DNA of 64,000 nt from Flexivirga meconopsidis (GTDB taxonomy: Bacteria; Actinomycetota; Actinomycetes; Actinomycetales; Dermatophilaceae): the NCBI RefSeq assembly GCF_026162425.1, contig NZ_JAOBQJ010000001.1, positions 992,001 through 1,056,000 of the forward strand, given 5' to 3'. Each line of letters opens with the position of its first letter. Within the stretch, counting starts at the first letter, position 1. The position numbers were made by a program, and so were the translations under genes. Below the pieces are notes generated by a model. That model did not search any database. It saw only the letters and a program-made list of their open reading frames with translations, and was not told where the DNA came from. Shown piece by piece: positions 52,317-61,157 of the stretch.

Positions 52317-53423
52317 GTGCAGCAGCCGAGCAGCCTGATCTTCCTGGCCATCGTCGTCATCTGGGGTGCCTACCTGCTGCAGCACTGGATCCGGCGCCGT
52401 GAGGCGCTCGCTACCGCACGCTCGGTCGATGAGTTCACCGAGGCGATGCGCGTGCTCGAGCGACGCGACCCGCTGCCGGAAGGCATTGCCAAGTCTGAAG
52501 ATTCATCGCACGCCAGCCGACCCCCGGCACCGCAGGTCAGCGTCAAGCAACCGCGGCCGTCACTGCGAGCAGGAACTGTCATGACCGGAGAAGCCAAGCG
52601 CCCCACATCCGACACCGCACCGGCCTCGAGTCCGGCGCCGGCCGCGACCGCCAAGGTCGCCTCGGCTGCCCAGACCTCGCTGCGCGGCGCCCAGCGGTTC
52701 GGCTCGTTCGCCGCGCACGCGGGTTCGCCCAAGCTGCGCGCCGGCGCTCTCATCGCCTGCGTCGCGATCCTGCTGATCACGATCATCTGCACGCCGTTCG
52801 GCGCGCTGCCGTGGTGGTCGCCGTTGCTGGCACTGGTCGTCTCCGGCGGTGTCCTCTGGTGGTGCCGCGAGTCGGCGAAGGCCGCTGCTGCCCGCCGGCA
52901 GGAGATGGCGCCCAAGCGTGCCCCGCGGACCGCCGTCCGCCAGACCCGCAACGTCGAGGCCACCCCGGTGCGCGCCCGTATGCCGAAGGCCCCGGCCAAG
53001 CCCGCCGCGCATCAGGCTGCGGACTCGAAGGCGCCGGCGAAGATGCCGGCCGAGAAGCCGGCCGCACAGCGCCCTGCGGCGCGGCGCGAGAGCGTCTTCG
53101 ACGTGACCGCCGCCGTTGCTCCGGAGGTGCCCGCCGTGTCGGCCGCGCCCGCTGCCTCGGCCGACCCGCAGCAGCCGCAACAGCCGGTCGCCCAGGAGAC
53201 GACCGCCGACGGCTGGCAGCCGGTCGCGGTGCCGCGCCCGACATACACGATGAAGGAGAAGGCCCCGCAGCGCCCGGAGCCCCAGCCGGCCCCGACGGTC
53301 GCCGACCAGCCGGCGCCCGCCGCGGCCTCCTACGAGCACGTCGCCAACGAGGACCTGCCCTTCGACGGCCTGGCGCTCGACCAGGACTTGGAGGAGTTGC
53401 CCTCGGTCTACCGCGCCGGCTGA
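52317..53423 (+). CDS. SepX/GlpR-like divisome membrane protein
   Basis: A 368-aa protein from GTG 52317: one N-terminal helix (LIFLAIVVIWGAYLLQHWI), a linker, two adjacent helices near 145-185 (LIACVAILLITIICTPFG, PLLALVVSGGVLWW) and a long Pro/Ala/Gln-rich cytoplasmic tail. Its downstream position after glp and mogA matches SepX (Streptomyces) / GlpR (Corynebacterium), which tether cell-division proteins and bind Glp. Not proven by sequence alone but strongly supported by synteny and topology. Confidence 0.8.
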   Translation: MQQPSSLIFLAIVVIWGAYLLQHWIRRREALATARSVDEFTEAMRVLERRDPLPEGIAKSEDSSHASRPPAPQVSVKQPRPSLRAGTVMTGEAKRPTSDTAPASSPAPAATAKVASAAQTSLRGAQRFGSFAAHAGSPKLRAGALIACVAILLITIICTPFGALPWWSPLLALVVSGGVLWWCRESAKAAAARRQEMAPKRAPRTAVRQTRNVEATPVRARMPKAPAKPAAHQAADSKAPAKMPAEKPAAQRPAARRESVFDVTAAVAPEVPAVSAAPAASADPQQPQQPVAQETTADGWQPVAVPRPTYTMKEKAPQRPEPQPAPTVADQPAPAAASYEHVANEDLPFDGLALDQDLEELPSVYRAG

Positions 53424-53507
53424 CCCGACCGGTCAGCAGCGGCGGCTGCCGGCACGACGCCGATTTAGCCGATCGGAGCGCCGGTGTTAAGGTTGCTCTC
53501 GCTCCAC

Positions 53508-53583
<76 letters not shown>

Positions 53584-53594
53584 TGTGTGATGTC

Positions 53595-54018
53595 TCACGA
53601 CATCTGCAAGGGCCGAACCCTCAGGGAGGGTTCGGTCCTTGGTGTTTTTGGGGTTGGTAGTCGCGGCTGGGGTCGAGGGTGAGTTGGCGGGATCACTTGG
53701 CCGGTGGTGGCGTGGATGATGGTGATCTGAAGGTCTTGGACGAGCAGGATGACGCGGTAGCCGTTCCATGCCCGTCCGATGCCGATGTGGTGCAGTCGGC
53801 TGGCGTGGCGCAGGGTCACGGTGCCTTCGCTGACTTTGTCGTGCCGCACGCGGCCCGTGGGTTCGGTCCGCGGGTTCACCCGAGGGCGCTGCTTTGGGCC
53901 GTGCGAGGTAGGCCGCGGCGGGTGTGCGCCGGGCTAGGGAACGGTGTGGGCGGTGGTGGTTGTACTCCGCTGCTCGGCGTTGAAGTCGGCCACCGGTTCC
54001 ACCGCTCCCTTGAGGCAC
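53595..54018 (-). pseudogene. IS481-family transposase C-terminal fragment, frameshifted
   Basis: Two overlapping minus-strand frames together read the end of an IS481 transposase: YNHHRPHRSLARRTPAAAY in one frame (about 53900-54018) and RVRHDKVSEGTVTLRHASRL, then VILLVQDLQITIIHATTGQ, in the other (53595-53879). At least one frameshift near 53880, and the catalytic N-terminal two-thirds is absent. The sequence TGTGATGTCTCACGACATCT (53587-53606) looks like the IS end, only a few bases from the tRNA. Confidence 0.75.
53608..53646 (+). terminator. Rho-independent-type hairpin after tRNA-Ala
   Basis: AAGGGCCGAACCCT, loop, AGGGTTCGGTCCTT then GGTGTTTTTG: a stem of 14 bp with one G-T pair and a short T tract. 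Could end tRNA-Ala transcription or the IS transcript on the other strand. Confidence 0.6.
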
Positions 54019-54109
54019 GCGCCGGCTGGGAACAGGTCCGCGTGCTCAATCCGAATTCGTCGTTGCAATGCCATTGCCCACTCGTCTCGATCGGCCCATG
54101 CAGCACAGG

Positions 54110-54121
54110 CTGCCTAGGCAG
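54110..54121. promoter_or_regulatory. Perfect palindrome CTGCCTAGGCAG upstream of island GntR
   Basis: First of two related sites. CTGCCTAGGCAG here and CTGTCTAGGCAG at 54168-54179 are 58 bp apart, both followed by GTT. CTAG-centred palindromes are typical of GntR/HutC-type regulators, so these probably bind the protein encoded directly downstream. Confidence 0.55.
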
Positions 54122-54167
54122 GTTGATTAAAAGAAGCATGCCTCCTCGCCGTCGCGGTGTCAAGGAT

Positions 54168-54179
54168 CTGTCTAGGCAG
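54168..54179. promoter_or_regulatory. Second CTGTCTAGGCAG site upstream of island GntR
   Basis: Second copy (one mismatch to the palindrome at 54110-54121), 30 bp before the ATG of the GntR gene. Autoregulation is the simplest reading. Confidence 0.5.
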
Positions 54180-54208
54180 GTTCTACGATTCCAGATAGGG
54201 TTCGGCTC

Positions 54209-54973
54209 ATGCCGTACGACGACCGCGACCACCCGGCGCCCTACCAACAGATCGCGACCGACATCCGCGCGAAGATCGACGCCGGGACCTATCCCAGTGG
54301 GTCCAAACTGCCGTCCGGCAACGAGCTCAGCGCCCAGTACGGGGTCGCGAGAATGACTGTCCTGCAAGCCATTCGGCTACTTCGCGAAGACGGGTACGTC
54401 CTGTCGCGTGCGGGTAGCGGTGTCTACGTCCGTAAGCCCGCGACGGCGGTAACCAGTCTGGCGTCGTCGGTTCAGGCAGCGTTCAGTCACCGGAATGTGC
54501 GTATCGCCTTTTTCGGCTCGGGCGGGCGACATCTCGTGGAAGGTGCACGGCAGGCCGTCGATCGGGTTGTGCCCGGAAACAGACCTCGGGAAGTCGACAT
54601 CCGTTGGTTGACTCCGGCCCTGGCGCCGAGCGAGCACAGACGGTACGGCGGTCTGATGGACGACCTCCTCACCTCTGCAGAAGCTGACGGACTCCTGCGC
54701 AACGTGAAGTTCGAGACCCGCCAGATTGACCTACCGCCCTTCCTCGACCTCGCGTTGCTGAACCATCGCACCGCAGTAGTCAGGCTTCGGTTTCCGAAGG
54801 GCGCTGACGCTTCGTCCGACCTGTTCGCAGAGCCTGGCGACACGAAGTCACTCTCGTCTCAGAAGGAGAGCGATCCGACCTACCGGCAGTGGTCGAAATG
54901 GTTCGACCGATTCTGGAAGCAGGCCGCCACCGACCCGACTCGTTCCTCGCTGAAGGGAACCCGCGATGACTAA
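54209..54973 (+). CDS. GntR/HutC-like regulator of the island
   Basis: A 254-aa protein with an N-terminal GntR winged helix: YQQIATDIRAKIDAGTYPSG, KLPSGNELSAQYGVARMTVL, IRLLREDGYVLSRAGSGVYV (residues about 10-73). The remaining 170 residues do not look like a UTRA domain: LRNVKFETRQIDLPPFLDLA, then a Ser/Lys/Trp-rich C-terminus. The effector domain is therefore unusual. Probable target: the two palindromes upstream. Ends overlapping the next start by 8 bp. Confidence 0.75.
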   Translation: MPYDDRDHPAPYQQIATDIRAKIDAGTYPSGSKLPSGNELSAQYGVARMTVLQAIRLLREDGYVLSRAGSGVYVRKPATAVTSLASSVQAAFSHRNVRIAFFGSGGRHLVEGARQAVDRVVPGNRPREVDIRWLTPALAPSEHRRYGGLMDDLLTSAEADGLLRNVKFETRQIDLPPFLDLALLNHRTAVVRLRFPKGADASSDLFAEPGDTKSLSSQKESDPTYRQWSKWFDRFWKQAATDPTRSSLKGTRDD

Positions 54974-55439
54974 GAAGCGTCCCGCGCCGCGGATCCGATG
55001 CGCCGAGTGTCAGAAGGTGATCGGTACGACCGCCGATGCCCATCGCGTCGACGACGAATGGTTGCGGCGTGTGCTTGCCGACACGGGCACGACCATGTCC
55101 GGGCACATTGTCTGCAAGCGCTGTCGCGATCGGCATATCGACAAACCCTGCTGTGACATCGGGGAGCACGTTCGACCGAGCGGCCTTGATGACGACGCGC
55201 TGAGAGCCGCATCCCTCAAGTACGTCCCTGGGCACCTCTTCACGCAGTTGGGTCGTATCGACATGGATATGGCCACCCACTACATCGGGCCTGCGACCCA
55301 GCGCGCCGCGGTCATACTCGATCCTGTGTCGGGGATCGAACAAGGAGCACGTCCATCTCTCGAAGCGATCGCTGCCGACCCGCAGTACGAGCCAAGATTG
55401 CGCGATGGCATCACGGCGGTGCTGAAGTCCACCAGGTGA
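54966..55439 (+). CDS. Zinc-ribbon-like protein of unknown function
   Basis: A 157-aa protein with a possible four-Cys zinc site: IRCAECQKVIG at the N-terminus and IVCKRCRDRHIDKPCCD 40 residues later. The C-terminal half is helical (LEAIAADPQYEPRLRDGITAVL). Translationally coupled to the GntR regulator, so the two probably act together, for example as a regulator and partner in a small regulatory module. Not recognised. Confidence 0.6.
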   Translation: MTKKRPAPRIRCAECQKVIGTTADAHRVDDEWLRRVLADTGTTMSGHIVCKRCRDRHIDKPCCDIGEHVRPSGLDDDALRAASLKYVPGHLFTQLGRIDMDMATHYIGPATQRAAVILDPVSGIEQGARPSLEAIAADPQYEPRLRDGITAVLKSTR

Positions 55440-55604
55440 GCACTCCATATCCACTACCTAGGAGACCGCGAAAGAATCGCTGATTAACAGGTCGTCGGTG
55501 GTTGAGTGACCGCGGTTGGTGGCGTCGGTCGTCGTGGGGCGGGTCTGTCTTGCTCTCCCGGCCCCGGTTGCGGGGCCTTTTGGGCAGTTTCCGACAGGCT
55601 GGCG

Positions 55605-55973
55605 CTACGCCCTCGTCTGGGTCAGGGCAACGGCACGCGCCCGCATCAGCCAGGTCGCAGACGCGAACAGCATGTGCAGGTGGTTGAGGTTCTTCGCCAC
55701 CCGCGGTAGAGGGTCTTGGTGAACCCGAAGTTGCGCTTGACGATCAGGAACGGATGCTCCACGTTCGCGCGTACACCGGCCTTGCGCGACTCGACCTGCC
55801 AGATCATGCTCCGGCATCGTCTTGAGTGCGCCCTTGCGCGCCGCGATGCGCCATTCGATGCGTGAGAGGTGCTCATCACCGTCGGTCTCGTGCCGCTTCG
55901 CTGCACCTTGGTAGCCGTAGTCAGCAGAGACGCACCTGTCGGCGGCACGCACCAGGTTGGGTGCCTCATCCAC
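55605..55973 (-). pseudogene. IS5-family transposase C-terminal fragment
   Basis: The end of an IS5-type DDE transposase is spread over two frames: VSADYGYQGAAKRHE and RIEWRIAARKGALKTMPEHD in one, VEHPFLIVKRNFGFTKTLYRG in another, then VAKNLNHLHMLFASATWLM in the first again. At least two frameshifts and no N-terminal half, so it is dead. It sits 3' of the zinc-ribbon gene in the island. Confidence 0.75.
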
Positions 55974-56488
55974 GTCGTGAACGTTCGCTGCAGTTCGGGC
56001 GAGATGACAGGCGCTTGTTAGACGAGCACCCCGCGAGGGCGAGCGTCTTTACTTACTCAGGCCTACGGAACCCCGCTCGCAGCGGGGCCCGCGTCTGCCT
56101 CGCGTTTGATCTCAGACGTAACGTCTCTTGTCGGCACTTTCTGGACGCGTTCCATCCGATCGTGCACGGGACAGCGCATCTGTCGTCGACCTCCGCCTAG
56201 CCTTAAAGACACAAAGGAAACCCCGGAGACCCAATTCACCCAAAAATACGAACCCTGTTCGCACTGAGCGATTTCCTTGCTCACACTCCACCTCTCACTT
56301 CGTCACTAAGGTGCAGGTCCTTATGATCTGCATTCGCTAGCCTGCTTCGGCATCGCCATCGGTGGAGCCTTGGCTCGCTGCTGGCGTTCGGCATGGCGCA
56401 AATAACTGCCGATCCGATCATCGTCAGCGCGAAACTCCACAAACCCATCGTTGCGCTTCGCGCGGCCGGCAGACGCGCTCCTCGCTCG
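55974..56488. other. Island interval without a convincing gene
   Basis: 515 bp between the IS5 fragment and the HAD gene. Base composition is lower in GC in places (56200-56260). Contains a palindrome AGACGT-A-ACGTCT at 56114-56126. A 73-codon minus frame with a GTG start (56063-56284) exists but has no recognisable features. Confidence 0.6.
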
Positions 56489-57097
56489 TCACGCGCCGCC
56501 GACCGGGTCGGAGGCGTCACGGTCGCGGGCCGCTTCGACGAATTGCTCGATCGCTACCACGTCGTCCGGCGTGAGCCCCACCCTCGCAGAGGGGCAAATG
56601 AGAAGCGCCGCGATCTGACGCGCACTCAGCTCGTCTCGCGCGATGTCGCCAGCGGTGCGATATCCGAGGGCGCCCGGCTGGCCGTCCTCACGTTCGCGCT
56701 TGAGGTAGACGTTCTCCAGGTTGTCGTCGCACCACACGACGGCGCTCACGTCCGGTCGTTGGTCGAGCCACCGAGCGAGCGACGTCCACTTCCACCACGG
56801 CGCCGCAGCGATCTCGAGGTCGGAGAGCGGTCTGGTCGGCTCGGGATGGGCGCGGTCGATGTCCTTCCATTCTTTGCCGGGAAAGGTCATGCCCGAGCGC
56901 ATCTCGATGTCCCAGCTTGTGAGCCAGCGCGCGACTACCCCGGGTCGCTTGGCGAGAGAGTCGAGTCGAGAGTTGAGGGCGGGGGAGACGAGTACCTGGC
57001 CGATCGCCGGTCCAGCGTCGACGTCGTCTCCCCATGCGGTCTGGCCGTGAACCGGCGAGATGACACCATCGATGTCCATGATGAGCGCGACCGTCAT
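56489..57097 (-). CDS. HAD-like domain protein (Swiss-army-knife RNA-repair type)
   Basis: A 202-aa protein from ATG 57097. VALIMDIDGVISP is the HAD motif I (DxDG), and VVWCDDNLENVYL gives the acidic pair near residue 120. The cap is short. The size and pattern fit the HAD domain associated with RNA-repair (HAD_SAK_1) proteins. In an island it may be a repair or small-phosphatase passenger. Confidence 0.6.
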   Translation of the reverse strand: MTVALIMDIDGVISPVHGQTAWGDDVDAGPAIGQVLVSPALNSRLDSLAKRPGVVARWLTSWDIEMRSGMTFPGKEWKDIDRAHPEPTRPLSDLEIAAAPWWKWTSLARWLDQRPDVSAVVWCDDNLENVYLKREREDGQPGALGYRTAGDIARDELSARQIAALLICPSARVGLTPDDVVAIEQFVEAARDRDASDPVGGA

Positions 57098-57225
57098 CGC
57101 TGCAGCGTCCGACCTGGACGGGCCGATGTCAACGCGCACCCCTGGCGCACCCCTGTGGCTCAACGGCGAGCAATTCGTGCACCAGGTTCACCCGTGACAT
57201 CAACGCGCGCTGCTGCCGGGACACC

Positions 57226-57270
57226 TTCGCAATGAGAAGGTCAGGGGTTCGAATCCCCTCATCTCCACCG
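57226..57270 (+). mobile_element. attR: 45-bp duplicate of tRNA-Ala 3' end
   Basis: Repeats 53539-53583 with one substitution. It is not a full tRNA (no acceptor 5' half, D arm or anticodon stem 5' strand). The terminator-like hairpin just after it (57273-57308) was probably the original tRNA terminator before insertion. Confidence 0.85.
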
Positions 57271-57272
57271 AT

Positions 57273-57308
57273 AGAACCCCGTCCGACCATCAGGCCGAAC
57301 GGGGTTCT
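57273..57308 (+). terminator. Hairpin terminator downstream of attR
   Basis: AGAACCCCGT, 16-nt loop, ACGGGGTTCT followed by TTGG. A perfect 10-bp stem, fitting a tRNA-gene terminator now separated from the intact tRNA by the island. Confidence 0.65.
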
Positions 57309-57333
57309 TTGGTTGTCAGCGACTGACGTCGGC

Positions 57334-57373
57334 CGCAATGAGTGACGTTGCTCTATCAACGTCACTCATTGCG
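57334..57373. repeat. Perfect 17-bp inverted repeat with ACGTCACTCA core
   Basis: CGCAATGAGTGACGTTG, loop CTCTAT, CAACGTCACTCATTGCG. Further ACGTCACTCA copies occur at 57396-57407 and ACGTCAC at 57427. Sequences related to these occur at 31763-31845, beside the other tRNA gene. Confidence 0.8.
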
Positions 57374-57450
57374 CCGGGGTCCGGTCGATGGGCAAACGAC
57401 GTCACTCAACGCGCTGGTGCATGCGAGACGTCACTGTCGGGTGAAACTCG

Positions 57451-58149
57451 TCAACGCGCCTCCGGATGCCGGTCGGACGACAGAGCAGCGCCGGCACCGA
57501 CGACGACCAGCAGCGCGACTGCAAGCAGCAGTCCCACCCAGGCATGCGTATGACGCACCAGCAGCGCACCCACCGCTGCTCCGCCACCCATCGCGAGTAG
57601 CGCGAGCAGGCGCCGCGTCCGCACCAGCGGCCCGCTCGACCGGTCTGCACCCAACCCGGTGATCGTCATGGTGAGCACGGTGGAGGTGAGGTCGGGCACC
57701 GCGAGCTTGCGGGCGGTGGCGTTCTGCAGCCCGAGAGCGACCGCGAGCACGGCGGCAATGACCGTCGCGACGCCGGTCGAGAACGGCTCGTCGGTGAACA
57801 GCGCGATCACGAGCGCGACCAGCACAAGGACACCTTCCACCAACATCACATCGCGCATCAGGTGGAACCGGTTGCCCTGGCGGCGTTTCAGGATCGGCGC
57901 GCTCAGCAATGCACCGGCCACGAAGCCGAGCAGCGCCGCGACCGAGGCGAGCAACGAGTAACCAGGGGTGTCGACGATCGCGAACCCGATGAAGACCACG
58001 TTGCCGGTCATGTTCGCGACGAACACCCGCCCCAGGGTCAGCAGACTGACCGCGTCGACGACGCCGGTGACGACCGTCAGCAGCAACATGAGGATCGGCA
58101 GCGATCCGTGTTTCTCGTCCGCGACGAGTCCGCGCCAGATCTGGTGCAT
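57451..58149 (-). CDS. YoaK/DUF1275 family membrane protein
   Basis: A 232-aa membrane protein with about six helices: LLTVVTGVVDAVSLLTLGRVFVANMTGNVVF is the hallmark DUF1275 N-terminus, followed by LASVAALLGFVAGALL and QNATARKLAVPDLTSTVLTM. ATG 58149 is chosen; a TTG two codons earlier is closer to the GGAGG. Function unknown. Confidence 0.85.
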   Translation of the reverse strand: MHQIWRGLVADEKHGSLPILMLLLTVVTGVVDAVSLLTLGRVFVANMTGNVVFIGFAIVDTPGYSLLASVAALLGFVAGALLSAPILKRRQGNRFHLMRDVMLVEGVLVLVALVIALFTDEPFSTGVATVIAAVLAVALGLQNATARKLAVPDLTSTVLTMTITGLGADRSSGPLVRTRRLLALLAMGGGAAVGALLVRHTHAWVGLLLAVALLVVVGAGAALSSDRHPEAR

Positions 58150-58276
58150 CGTCAACCACCTCCGCCTTCGAGGCTAGTCTCAGCCGGATCGCGCAACCGC
58201 CCGGCCACGCGGCGCTGGTGTGCCAGTAGTGCGTTCGCGGACTGACCCGCCCATCTCGGCGGAGGGGAGGGTTGCA

Positions 58277-59200
58277 TCAGCGGGCGGCGGGGGTGCCGGT
58301 GGCGTCGCGGATGACCTCGACCGCGCGGGAGAGGTGCGCGTCGTGGCGGTCGGTGCGGTGGGCGAGGACCAGGTCGAGGTGGGTGGCGGGGCGGACCAGC
58401 GGACGGTAGACCACGCCGGCCAACCGCAGGGCCTGCACCGATTCCGGGACGATCGCGGCACCCAAACCACCGGCGACAAGCGTTATCAATGTTGACGTTT
58501 CGCCGACCTCGTGCCGGATGCGTGGCTCCACTCCCGCGTCGCGCAACACGCGGAGCACGACGTCATACATCACCGACCGGCGCCCGGCGGAGTGCACGAT
58601 GAGGTCGACGCCCCGCAGGGCACTGCTCGGCACGCGCGATCGCTCGGCGAGCGGGTGGCCGGCCGGGAGCGCGACGACCAGGCGGTCGCGCCGCAGCAGG
58701 TGGGTGGTCACCCCGAGGTCGGTGACCGGGGGCCGGGTGAGCGCGATGTCGATGACACCGTCGCCGAGTGCGCGCGCCTGGTCGGGTGCCAGCAGCTCGC
58801 CGCGGAAGGAGAAGTCGATGCCGGGCAACGCCTCGTCGAGTCGGCGGGACAGCTCCGGCAGCAGCGAGTAGGTGGCCGAGCCGACGCAACCGATCGTCAG
58901 ATGACCCACCAGTCCGGCCGCCACCCGACGGACCCGCTCACCCGCGGCGTCGACGGAGCCGAGGATTGCGCGCGCCTGCTCGAGATAGGCGCGCCCGGCG
59001 TCGGTGAGTTCGACCCGTCGCGTGCTGCGGAGCAGCAGCTCGACCCCCAGCTCCGTCTCGAGCTGCCGGATCGCCTGGGAGAGCGGAGGTTGCGCCATGT
59101 GCAGTCGCTGGGCGGCTCGGGTGAAGTGCTGCTCCTCGGCGACCGCCACGAAGTAGCGCAGGTGACGCAGCTCCACGGGCGCTCCAAACTGAGACGACAT
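58277..59200 (-). CDS. LysR-family regulator of the pca operon
   Basis: A 307-aa LysR regulator from ATG 59200. HTH: HLRYFVAVAEEQHFTRAAQRLHMAQPPLSQAIRQLETELGVELL (about 13-57, shown in pieces in the family order). C-terminal effector domain: FRGELLAPDQARALG, IDIALTRPP and GLGAAIVPESV. Divergent from the thiolase gene, so it most probably activates the pca genes in response to a beta-ketoadipate-pathway acid. Confidence 0.88.
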   Translation of the reverse strand: MSSQFGAPVELRHLRYFVAVAEEQHFTRAAQRLHMAQPPLSQAIRQLETELGVELLLRSTRRVELTDAGRAYLEQARAILGSVDAAGERVRRVAAGLVGHLTIGCVGSATYSLLPELSRRLDEALPGIDFSFRGELLAPDQARALGDGVIDIALTRPPVTDLGVTTHLLRRDRLVVALPAGHPLAERSRVPSSALRGVDLIVHSAGRRSVMYDVVLRVLRDAGVEPRIRHEVGETSTLITLVAGGLGAAIVPESVQALRLAGVVYRPLVRPATHLDLVLAHRTDRHDAHLSRAVEVIRDATGTPAAR

Positions 59201-59263
59201 AACTATTAATCGATCGAACAATCGATACTTCACCATATCGATGGTCGCGACTAGATTTGTCTC
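59201..59263. promoter_or_regulatory. Divergent promoter/operator between lysR and pcaF
   Basis: 63 bp with three ATCGAT words: AATCGATCGAACAATCGAT is an inverted pair of TCGAT half-sites and CATATCGATGG follows. LysR regulators bind T-N11-A pairs in divergent gaps. A TAGATTT box before the thiolase start could be its -10. Confidence 0.5.
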
Positions 59264-60469
59264 ATGAGTGCTTACGTCTACGCCGCCAGCCGCACGCCGT
59301 TCGGGAAGTTCGGCGGCGCTCTTGCCGGTGTGCGGCCCGATGATCTCGCGGCCCTCGCCATACGGTCGGTGCTGGACAAGACGCCCAGCCTGGACCGCGA
59401 GTCGATCGGCGACATCGTGTGGGGCAACGCCAACGGCGCGGGCGAGGAGAACCGCAATGTCGCCCGTATGGCGGGGCTGCTCGCCGGGTTGCCGGTCTCG
59501 GTGTCCGGCACGACGATCAACCGGCTGTGCGGGTCCGGACTGGACGCGGCGATCATGGGCAGCCGGCAGATCGAGACCGGCGACGCCGAGATCGTGCTGA
59601 CCGGTGGCGTCGAGTCGATGACCCGCGCGCCCTGGGTGCTGCCGAAGCCGAACCGCGCCTTCCCGGCGGGCGACGCCACCGCGGTGTCCACCACGCTCGG
59701 CTGGCGCCTGGTCAACCCGGCGATGCCCAAGGAGTGGACCGTCAGTCTCGGCGAGGCCACCGAACAGCTCGCCGACAAGTATGCCGTGAGCCGCGAACGC
59801 CAGGACGAGTTCGCCGCGCGCTCGCACCGCCTCGCGCACGAGGCGTGGGAGGCCGGCTTCTACGACGATCTGGTCGCGCCGGTGCCCGGCAAGGACGAGC
59901 CCCTGCTGACGCGCGACGAGGGCATCCGGCCGTCGACGACTGTGGAGAAGCTCGCCGGGCTGAAGACCGCGTTCCGCGCGCCGGAGGAGGGCGGCACGAT
60001 CACCGCGGGTAATGCCTCGCCGCTCAACGACGGCGCGTCGGCGGTGCTGCTCGGCTCCGAACAGGCCGGGAAGCAGCTCGGTCTCGAACCGCTCGCGCGC
60101 ATCGTCGGTCGTGGCGCAATGGCGTTGGAACCACAGCTTTTCGGCTACGCGCCGGTCGAGGCCGCGAACCGTGCACTGGCACGTGCCGGCATCGGCTGGG
60201 ATGAGGTCGGCGCGGTCGAGCTCAACGAGGCGTTCGCGGTGCAGTCGCTGGTCTGCGTCGACGCGTGGCCGATCGACCCGGAGATCGTCAACACCCGGGG
60301 TGGTGCGATCGCGATCGGCCACCCGCTCGGAGCGTCGGGGGGCCGCATCCTCGGCACCCTCGCCAAGGTGTTGCGGCAGGACAATCTGCGCTATGGCGTG
60401 GCGGCCATCTGCATCGGCGTCGGTCAGGGCCTGGCGGTCGTGCTGGAGAACCCGGCGGCGACCAAATGA
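59264..60469 (+). CDS. pcaF: Beta-ketoadipyl-CoA thiolase
   Basis: A 401-aa thiolase: the nucleophile region INRLCGSGLDAAIMGSR (Cys about 90), GNASPLNDGASAVLLGS, GWDEVGAVELNEAFAVQSL, NTRGGAIAIGHPLGASG (His) and GVAAICIGVGQGLAVVLE (second Cys). The first CoA-transferase gene overlaps its stop. Together with pcaI/J this gives 3-oxoadipyl-CoA cleavage to succinyl-CoA and acetyl-CoA. A general acetyl-CoA acetyltransferase would be possible without the operon context. Confidence 0.88.
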   Translation: MSAYVYAASRTPFGKFGGALAGVRPDDLAALAIRSVLDKTPSLDRESIGDIVWGNANGAGEENRNVARMAGLLAGLPVSVSGTTINRLCGSGLDAAIMGSRQIETGDAEIVLTGGVESMTRAPWVLPKPNRAFPAGDATAVSTTLGWRLVNPAMPKEWTVSLGEATEQLADKYAVSRERQDEFAARSHRLAHEAWEAGFYDDLVAPVPGKDEPLLTRDEGIRPSTTVEKLAGLKTAFRAPEEGGTITAGNASPLNDGASAVLLGSEQAGKQLGLEPLARIVGRGAMALEPQLFGYAPVEAANRALARAGIGWDEVGAVELNEAFAVQSLVCVDAWPIDPEIVNTRGGAIAIGHPLGASGGRILGTLAKVLRQDNLRYGVAAICIGVGQGLAVVLENPAATK

Positions 60470-61155
60470 CGACCACCTACGACTCCGTCGACGAGGCGGT
60501 CGCCGGCATCGAGGACGGATCGACCGTGCTGGTAGGCGGATTCGGGCTCGCCGGCATGCCGTTCGACCTGATCGACGGGTTGATCCGGCAGGGCGCCAGC
60601 GACCTGACCATCGTGTCCAACAACGCCGGCAACGGCGAAGTCGGACTGGCCGCCCTGCTCAAGGCCGGGCGAGTGCGCAAGGTGATCTGCTCGTTCCCGC
60701 GGCAGGCCGACTCCTACGTCTTCGACGAGCTCTACCGGTCGGGAAAGGTGGAGTTGGAGGTCGTCCCGCAGGGCAACCTCGCCGAACGAATGCGCGCTGC
60801 TGGTGCGGGGATCGGCGGCTTCTACTCGCCGACCGCGGTCGGCACGCCCCTCGCGGACGGCAAGGAGCAGCGTCGCATCGACGGACGGGACTACCTGCTG
60901 GAGTTTCCGATCAAGGGTGACTACGCGTTGGTGTCGGCATACCGAGCAGACCCGATGGGCAACCTCGTCTATCGCAAGACCGCCCGCAATTTCGGTCCGG
61001 TCATGGCGACCGCGGCCACGACCACGATCGTGCAGGTGAGTGAGCGGGTGCCGCTCGGCTCGCTCGACCCGGAGGCCGTCGTCACGCCTTCGATCTTCGT
61101 CGACCGGGTCGTGCAGGTCGACGCCCGCAGCTACAGCGTGCAAGGAGCGCGGTAA
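60466..61155 (+). CDS. pcaI: 3-oxoacid/3-oxoadipate CoA-transferase subunit A
   Basis: A 229-aa family I CoA-transferase alpha subunit, from ATG 60466 overlapping the thiolase TGA. Motifs: STVLVGGFGLAGMPFDLIDGL (GGFG loop), SNNAGNGEVGLAALLKAGRV, and SPTAVGTPLADGKEQRRIDG. Forms a heterotetramer with the next protein. Confidence 0.88.
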   Translation: MTTTYDSVDEAVAGIEDGSTVLVGGFGLAGMPFDLIDGLIRQGASDLTIVSNNAGNGEVGLAALLKAGRVRKVICSFPRQADSYVFDELYRSGKVELEVVPQGNLAERMRAAGAGIGGFYSPTAVGTPLADGKEQRRIDGRDYLLEFPIKGDYALVSAYRADPMGNLVYRKTARNFGPVMATAATTTIVQVSERVPLGSLDPEAVVTPSIFVDRVVQVDARSYSVQGAR

Positions 61156-61157
61156 CG

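Larger units (their letters stand above)
53584..57225. mobile_element. Remnant genomic island in tRNA-Ala (3.6 kb, integrase missing)
   Basis: The DNA between the two att copies. It carries an IS481-type transposase fragment, a GntR regulator, a small zinc-ribbon-like protein, an IS5-type transposase fragment and a HAD-like protein. No integrase is present, so it is a decayed or stripped element. The interval 55974-56488 holds no convincing gene. Confidence 0.75.

Noticed and set aside
56063-56284. 73-codon minus-strand frame in the island with a GTG start and weak ribosome site
   Set aside because: No recognisable domain, odd composition and no coupling to neighbours; may be a chance frame.
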